This document shows, piece after piece, positions 58,191 to 64,000 of a stretch of DNA of 64,000 nucleotides (position 1 is the stretch's first letter; the number at the start of each line of letters is the position of its first letter). Below the pieces are notes generated by a model. That model saw only the letters and a program-made list of their open reading frames with translations. It did no database searches and was not told the DNA's origin. Made by a program: the position numbers and the translations under genes. The stretch is from Lunularia cruciata (Eukaryota; Streptophyta; Marchantiopsida; Lunulariales; Lunulariaceae), in contig OX419757.1 in NCBI GenBank assembly GCA_948567375.1, forward strand, positions 19,840,001 to 19,904,000, written 5' to 3'.

Positions 58191-59420
58191 CTTGTAGATG
58201 CATTCATTTTAATGCCTATGGAAAACAATCTGGTGGTAGACGTCAAGATGAACCAAAAAATTTGGTCAAGAATTCTTGCTACAAAAATTGACCCACAAAT
58301 TATAGGAGCTCAATCATCCAAAGGCTTCACCATTACCCAAGGACTTACCCTTTGTAATGGCAAGTTATTGGTCCAAGATGCTATTGATATTAGAACCACC
58401 ATCCTAGTAGAATGTCATGATTCTGCCATTATAGTTCACGTTGGAATGAACAAGATGTTAGATGTAGTTAAATGCCATTACTATTGGCCCAAGATGAGCA
58501 ATGATATAATGGAATACATTCAAAGCTACCTACTTTATGAATAAAATAAAATTTCTAATCAAGCTCCCGCATCAATCCTTCAACTCCTCCCTACTCCTCC
58601 ACAACCTTGGGAATAGGTAAGCATGGATCTGGTTTGTGAATTGCCCAAGATCACCTCAAGGTTTGACTCCATTTTAGTCTTTTTTGACCAACTCAACAAA
58701 ATGATTCATGTGTATTCTACCACCAAGGACATGACTACTCCACAATTTGCTCAATTGTACTTAAATGTAGTCTTTTCTCACCATAGCCTGTCTCAAGTGC
58801 TCATCACCAATAAAGTCACTCAATTCACTAGTTTGTTTTGGAGAACACTATTTGGCATCTTCAAAACCAAATTGGCCATGTCTATGGATTACCATCCAAA
58901 GACTAATGGAAAAAAAAAGTGGGCTAATTGCATTATTGAGGACATGCTCCAGGGCTTCACCTTAGATGAGCAAGAGAAGTGGGACACCTTACTTCCATTG
59001 GTGGAATTTGCCTACAACAATTCAATGAATACATCCACATAGGTCATACCATTCTTCCTCATGTATGGAGAGCATCTTTTCACACTTGTGAGCTTGATGA
59101 GGATCCACTCGATGGCTACTAAGGTTGATATTGTCAACACTTTTGTTTCTAGAATCCAACATGGTGTGGAGAACACCAAGCATGTTGCCCAAAATCAACA
59201 GAAATAGTATGTAGATGCACATTATTGGCACATAGAGTTCAATGTTAGGGATCAAGTCTGGCTATCTATAACCAACCTCATGTTAGTTGGCTCTTGTAAG
59301 CTTAGACCTCATTTTATTAGGCCTTTTCCCATCCTCCATCAAATTGGCATAGTGGCTTATCATCTTGAGCTAACACCACACATAAAGATTCATCCAATGT
59401 TCCATATTTACTAACTATGC
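58191..59420 (+). pseudogene. Element G integrase
   Basis: The N-terminal part (open to 58544) has TTILVECHDSAIIVHVGMNK, then CHYYWPKMSNDIMEYI. The core (58623-59042, 139 codons) reads MDLVCELPKITSRFDSILVF, FDQLNKMIHVYSTTKDMT, HHSLSQVLITNKVTQFTSLF, MDYHPKTNGKKKWANCIIED and LPLVEFAYNNSMNTST. The first Asp survives; the second reads Asn (LITN) and the Glu position reads Lys. The C-terminal part FNVRDQVWLSI and LRPHFIRPFPILHQIG lies near 59240-59345. Confidence 0.9.
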
Positions 59421-59483
59421 AGATATGTACTCCAACCACTCCACTTTCCTTCCATACAAGAAATTTGACCTTGTCAAACACTC

Positions 59484-59663
59484 ATTGATGGCACAGAGGA
59501 ATATGAAGTCAAACATACTCTTCAAAAATGCATCTGTGGTACCCACCATCTGCATGTGGAATATCTTGTACATTGGAAAGGGTATCCACTATACAAGACA
59601 ACATGGGAACCAATAGCCAACTTGACCCATGCACCGGTGTTAGTGCAATCTTTTGAGCAATAG
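59484..59663 (+). pseudogene. Element G chromodomain
   Basis: 60 codons without a break: IDGTEEYEVKHTLQKC, VEYLVHWKGYPLYKTTWEPI and a helix ending LVQSFEQ, then TAG at 59661-59663. Y-V-xW-W aromatic-cage positions are partly kept (EYLVHWKGYP, TTWEP). Chromodomains at the integrase end bind methylated histone tails and steer integration into heterochromatin. It is intact as a domain though separated from integrase by stops. Confidence 0.93.
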
Positions 59664-59688
59664 CTTCACAATGAGGACTTTACTTCTT

Positions 59689-59700
59689 AAAAGGAGGAGG
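59689..59700 (+). other. Polypurine tract of element G
   Basis: AAAAGGAGGAGG, two bases before the 3' LTR at 59703; the plus-strand primer. Confidence 0.92.
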
Positions 59701-59702
59701 TT

Positions 59703-60301
59703 TGTAATACAAATAGCTAGACATATTATCTAGAGGTAAAAATTGGCTTGGTAACATAAGAAGGATATTATATATGATGGACTAAATAGATCAGATAAAG
59801 GTGCCACCTAAAGTGTATTTCCATTAATAAAGCATGAGCCAAAAACACCTTGAAAACTTCAAAGCTAATTTTGGAGGCTTAAACGGATGAATTAGGCCTC
59901 AAAAATAGGAAGATGCCTTTATTTTGGCCAAGATCAATTTCTTTGTCCCTAACATTCTTTTTTTCATGAAGAGCTTTCCAATAGTACCTCACCCATATGA
60001 TTTTGAGCTTCCTACAAGAAGATTCTCTAAAGATTCCCTTTGGTCAAACTTGTTTGACCAACAAGATAAGACAAGAACCAACATGTCACTCATCCATAGA
60101 ACTAATCTAAGAGTGGAGCTTGCTGAAATGTCACCAATCCATGTATCTGATCCAAGGGTGGAGCTTCTTTTCAGAGAATCCTCTTTTGCTATGTAATAAA
60201 GATGAGGTGCTCCTTTGGAGCATTGGAATATTGAGGGTTGAAGCATTATGTTTCTTCTCTTGTGTTTCTCTTGAGATTTCTCCTGTCTTTGGAACATTTC
60301 A
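59703..60301 (+). repeat. 3' LTR-1 of element G
   Basis: 599 bp from TGTAATACAAATAGCTAGAC to TTTGGAACATTTCA. Same short form as the 5' LTR, with scattered substitutions that indicate considerable age. Confidence 0.93.
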
Positions 60302-60761
60302 TATAGTTAGTTTTTTCCTTAAAAAGAGGAACTTCATAGTAGATTCCTTTATTGTGCCTTTTCATCTAAAGTAGTCAATTTGTCAATTTGTCTACTTTGT
60401 AGTAGCTAGTTAATTTTAGAATGTAATCATCTGAGGTTTGCTTAACTATTTAGGTTTTCTAGTTTTCTTTTTGTTCAGATTTGAAGATTTGTAAAGCAAA
60501 GGAAGAAACTCTTCAATGTTTCTAATTCCTTCAAGAAGAAAATTTGAGTGTGTAGTTATATTTCTTGATGGATCTTTGTAATTCAAATATTATTAGAGTT
60601 CTATGCTTTGTCTTTTTGATATGTGATATCTATTCTATAATTTACTCAAAGCAATGCATTTATAGTATTTTGGATTTATTAGTATTAAAAATAGTTGGAA
60701 AGTGCATACAAAGAAAACATGTTTAAAGGAAGTTGTTCACTTGAAGAGATATGTTCCTTTG
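60302..60761. other. Spacer between two LTR-1 insertions
   Basis: 460 bp, T-rich, no ORF. It begins with the TATAG duplication of element G and ends with the CTTTG duplication of the next solo LTR. Confidence 0.6.
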
Positions 60762-61343
60762 TGTACCATTAGCTAGACATATTATCTAGAGGTGAATCTT
60801 GGCTTGGTAACATCTAGAAGTATGTTATATATGATGGACTAAGTAGATCGTATAGAGGTGTCACCAAAGAGTACTTCCACCACTAGTGCAAGAGTCAAAA
60901 ACACTTCAAAAACTTTAGAGCCAATTTTAGAGGCCTAAACAGAGGGATTAGGCCTAAAAAATGGAAATATTTTTCTGCCACTAGGAGAAGAAGATTACCT
61001 TCTCACCCACTATTTTTCTCATTGAGATTTTTCCAATGGTACCTCACTCATATGATTTTGAGCTTCTTGTTGGAAGATTCCCTAAAGATTCTCTTTGGTC
61101 AAAATTGGTTGACCAACCAGATAAGACAAGAACCAACATGTCATCCATTCATGCAACTAATCTAAGGGTGGAGCTTGATGACATGTCACCAATCCATGTA
61201 TCTAATCCAAGGGTGGAGTTTCCTTTGAATGAATCCTCGTTGTTATATAATCAAGACAAGGTGCTCCTTTGGAGCATCAAGGTATTGAGTGTGAAACTTT
61301 ATGTTTCTTCTCCTGGGTTTCTCTTGAGGCTTCTCATATTACA
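60762..61343 (+). mobile_element. Solo LTR-1, plus orientation
   Basis: 582 bp from TGTACCATTAGCTAGACAT to GCTTCTCATATTACA, short form. Perfect 5-bp duplications CTTTG at 60757-60761 and 61344-61348 define the ends. No primer site or coding DNA is attached. Confidence 0.95.
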
Positions 61344-61348
61344 CTTTG

Positions 61349-62279
61349 GAGAAGGAAATTTGCTTATTCCTTCAAAGTAAGGAATGAGAGAGTCCAAGAG
61401 ACCAAGATTAGATTTTGATCAAAACATAACTATCAAGTATTAGCAAAAATTAATATTGGGTGTAATTGTGAGTTTATTTTAAATATTTTTGTAATTCAAA
61501 TTTTTTTTCCTTATATGTTAAATAGAAAGAAATAAAGGATTGTTTTGTGACAATTTCCTTCATATCTAATTATTCTTTGAGATTGATTTATTGTTAGATT
61601 GACCCATTACTCATCAAAATACTCTTTTTTTATCATATTTGAGTTTTTACAATGAATAATAAAGGTAATTTAATATGAATATAAGAATTAATAAATAAAA
61701 GAATAAAAAAGCCAATTTATTTAAGCCATGTATCTCAATAAAAAACATGCACATATATAAATATAAATATTTATTTGGTTATTTAATAAAATATATTTTG
61801 GTAGATCAATGTGTGGTTTAGTAATAGCTCTTTAATAGAAATACCTTAAAAAACAATTTGATAAAAATTGTTAACTTGAATTTTATACTTCAATTGATAT
61901 GTTTTGGATCCACTAAAAAATACTTGACATGATTCATTAAATGGCCTACTAGATGAAAAAAATTATCACAATACAAGTATAAAATATAACTATTAAAATT
62001 TTAATTGATAGAAATATATTTACATAATATTAGGTTTTACTCTTATGCCTTAGGGATACCCTATATTTGAGATTGCTCACTCGTAGGTTTATAGTTAGAG
62101 TGGATTGAGAGGAGAAGGTTGGAGCGCTGGACTTGCATGACAGATGAGCCTGAGTCAGTAAAGAATTCCCATGAAGCATTTCAGTGGACATAGCCTCACA
62201 TAGAGGTAAGCCATGTACTCTTGTGTAACACATGAACTCACTTGTAATCTACATGTTGTTGTGACTCTCATCAATTTTA
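61349..62279. other. No gene; very A+T rich to 62040
   Basis: Runs of A and T with no open frame. From about 62040 the composition becomes more balanced. The sequence before 62285 could be the end of an old LTR. Confidence 0.45.
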
Positions 62280-62285
62280 TCGAGC

Positions 62286-62298
62286 ATTTAGTATCAAA
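62286..62298 (+). other. Possible degraded primer-binding site
   Basis: TAGTATCAAAGAC resembles the TGGTATCAGAGCC primer consensus with three changes and follows a CA-ending stretch (CGAGCA at 62280-62285). No LTR pair was found, so it is tentative. Confidence 0.25.
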
Positions 62299-62349
62299 GA
62301 CGAGGTTCATATGAGATTTTTGATAGTTCCTTAGAGGAAGTGGGAGGTT

Positions 62350-62616
62350 TTGACTCTCAAATCACTCGTGAGGACGTCTGGACAAAAGAAATTTTTACCT
62401 TGGAGAGGAATGCACTTCTATCTTAAAGTACACATTGCATATATAGTTGATGTGTGGGGCCTGGAAAGCAATGTAGGAATCATCTACGAGCCTTCAACAA
62501 AGAATGTTGTTTATAACCTGAATCGATTGAAGCTAGAGGTTGACAAATGGCCGCTTTGCTGGTAAGGAAGGAGATTTCTTCTTTGTACAACTCAAGAGAG
62601 TTGGTGTAATAGGATC
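62350..62616 (+). pseudogene. Short unassigned coding remnant
   Basis: A 71-codon open stretch (62350-62565) ends WPLCW with VWGLESNVGIIYEPSTKNVV inside. I recognise no domain. It borders the HOP-like copy. Confidence 0.25.
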
Positions 62617-63025
62617 ATACTGAAATATATTCCCAAAATTGACAGCCCGCACCAATAGGAGGAGATTGGGATGCTTTACCAACAACAACTTGAGCATTAG
62701 ACAACCAGGATTTCAATGCTTTGTTGTTGTATACTCTAGACCCTTCTTGTACACATACATGGCATCTTTGTGCTTCCCAAGACCTTCATAGGCAGCTGGC
62801 TACTATAGCCCTTGCCCTGGTCAGGTTTCAGCGCCACGGTTTTTTTGGGCATCCAAAAGAGCATCTTGGTATCTTTGGAGGGACAAGGAAGAAGTAGAAC
62901 GATTGGAGAAAAGGACATGATTCCCTGGTGAAAGATTGATTGCCTCTACAAAATGCTCTATAATATATATAAACCTGCTTGTTGAAAATGCCACATTTCC
63001 TTTTGTTTCTTGCCTGGTCTGCCAT
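62617..63025 (-). pseudogene. HOP/STI1 co-chaperone fragment, TPR1 domain
   Basis: HOP/STI1 is the cytosolic co-chaperone that links Hsp70 to Hsp90 through TPR domains. On the minus strand from the ATG at 63025-63023 the readings are MADQARNK, then in the next frame IEHFVEAINLSPGNHVLFSN, RSTSS, LQRYQDALLDAQ, KTVALKPDQGKGYS, AAYEGLGKHKDAMYVYKKGL, ALKSWLSNAQVVVGKASQSP and finally FGNIF. These follow plant HOP residues 1 to about 140 in order: TPR1 plus the start of the linker. At least three frameshifts are needed, one in a seven-T run at 62840-62846. The rest of the gene is absent. No intron-like gap is seen, but exon structure here is unknown, so processed versus captured or duplicated fragment stays open. 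Confidence 0.85.
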
Positions 63026-64000
63026 TACTATTTTTTCTTTTTACAAAGTAGTAGCCTTACACATTTGCAATTACACGATTTGACAAACAACAGCTGAAAT
63101 GGCTAATTTGTCTACAGAATAAGATTGACCTGGTGAATTATACCACATAAGTTTGATCTTATTTACTAAGTTTAGTCATCAGCCATTTCATATTCTTAAA
63201 TTCCCAAGGTCTCATGATTATGTAAAGCTTGAACACTTGGCATACACTCAATATCCCACATTGCTAAATACTTGCAAAATTCACTTTGCTTTTGAATTAT
63301 CTACAATGGTCAGCAAAGAAACCACTTACTTCATTTGGTGATAAATTGATTGTATGGATGCGGATCCTAGAACAACAAGAATTTATTCTCTGGATCACCA
63401 AAGTCTTTGTTTTTTGCAACCCTTGCTTTCTTTTCTTCATACTTGCTAGGCAAAGCCCCATCCAGCTACAGCTCCCACAATCAGGTCTATAGTCTCAAGT
63501 GGCAAGTAAGCAAACCAAATTGGACTAAAATAATTTAATTAATTATTGGAGTTGGACAATTAACACAATAGTAATTATCAATGAGCAAGATGCAGCAAAG
63601 CAATAGCTCCCTAGTGGTGAAGGAGAAGCTGGTGAACTCAACATGAAGAAGAACTGGTGAAGAAGCTGGTGAAGATTGACCTAGAATAAAGACAAACCAG
63701 TTGGTGGAAGGAAGGATCAGAAGTCAATAGGAAGCTCTTCATCACATTACTACCAAATTCTTGTTGGAACGGAAGGAAGGTAGGAGCTGAAATCTTGAGG
63801 AGATAGCAGCCACTAGATGGTGAATGTATGTGCTCATTTTTATCTTCAGCTGCAGTCCACCTTTCTTCATGACAAGAGAATTAAGGTAGGACATTCTATC
63901 AAAGAAGTTAGTAATAAGGAGAGCTCAAGAGATAATTCTTTTGAAGAATCCAAAGAATTAATCTTTGGCATTTTTTATCAGCACCTGTCTAACTTCTAGA
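63026..64000. other. No gene recognised
   Basis: Mixed-composition DNA with short ORFs only. It may hold the former upstream region of the HOP-like copy. A small GAAGCTGGTGAA repeat lies near 63628-63680. The window ends without a recognisable feature. Confidence 0.4.

Larger units (their letters stand above)
53268..60301 (+). mobile_element. Element G: complete Ty3/gypsy chromovirus
   Basis: Both LTR-1 copies, primer site, gag with zinc knuckle, protease, RT, RNase H, integrase, chromodomain and polypurine tract are present in canonical order. Flanks AATAG (53263-53267) and TATAG (60302-60306) form a 5-bp target duplication with one mismatch. Length is 7034 bp, or 6282 bp without the inverted solo LTR and its duplicated target. 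Every coding domain has stops or frameshifts, and integrase catalytic residues are changed, so it is a dead copy. It is the reference for the LTR-1 family in this window. Confidence 0.95.

Noticed and set aside
1-64000. tRNA, rRNA, CRISPR array or bacterial operon features
   Set aside because: No tRNA-like cloverleaf, rRNA word, spaced direct-repeat array or operon-like gene run was seen; the content is eukaryotic retroelement DNA.

Overview
The window is non-genic nuclear DNA from a large plant genome. It is A+T rich, has no intact host gene, and is packed with decayed LTR retrotransposons. RT, RNase H and integrase stretches full of stops, plant-type chromodomains, tRNA-iMet-like primer sites and many solo LTRs all fit. 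A Ty3/gypsy pol with a PHD finger after its integrase, a type I recall from algae and non-flowering plants, hints at a gymnosperm, fern or lycophyte. That placement is inference. No RNA gene, CRISPR array or prokaryotic feature was seen.

I use local names. LTR-1 is the ~600-bp LTR of full element G. LTR-2 is the ~430-500-bp LTR of elements B and C. LTR-3 is a ~680-bp LTR seen as solo copies inside element D. LTR-4 is a ~1.05-kb LTR at both ends of putative element E. Layout: 1-2118, coiled-coil remnant and a 3 x 100-bp tandem repeat; 2119-2801, solo LTR-1; 3540-17350, element A, a Tat-like Ty3/gypsy (gag, pre-protease, coiled-coil block U1, then protease, RT, RNase H, integrase) with chromovirus B (5976-10503) nested in U1; 17350-18920, unassigned DNA with two perfect hairpins; 18925-20830, second copy of D (minus strand); 23600-26213, chromovirus F split by a solo LTR-1; 27130-31380, element D (minus strand, PHD finger) split by two opposite solo LTR-3 copies; 31388-33930, deletion derivative C (minus strand); 36705-49137, putative element E (LTR-4, block U2, gag, coiled-coil ORFs, LTR-4); 49600-53267, decayed DNA; 53268-60301, complete chromovirus G with both LTRs, primer site, polypurine tract and chromodomain, split by an inverted solo LTR-1; 60762-61343, another solo LTR-1; 62617-63025, a frameshifted copy of the N-terminal TPR domain of the co-chaperone HOP/STI1, the only host-gene relic recognised.

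The window records successive nested insertions. Target-site duplications of 5 bp (LTR-1) and 4 bp (LTR-3), and reading frames that resume across the insertions, fix several boundaries to the base. No element looks autonomous: catalytic residues are mutated, frames are broken, and B and C carry nearly complementary deletions. The least explained item is block U, a ~3.6-kb unit with a basic domain, a long acidic coiled-coil ORF and a 0.7-kb non-coding tail. It occurs twice in different contexts. Coordinates of decayed domains are approximate; those given with target-site duplications were read base by base.
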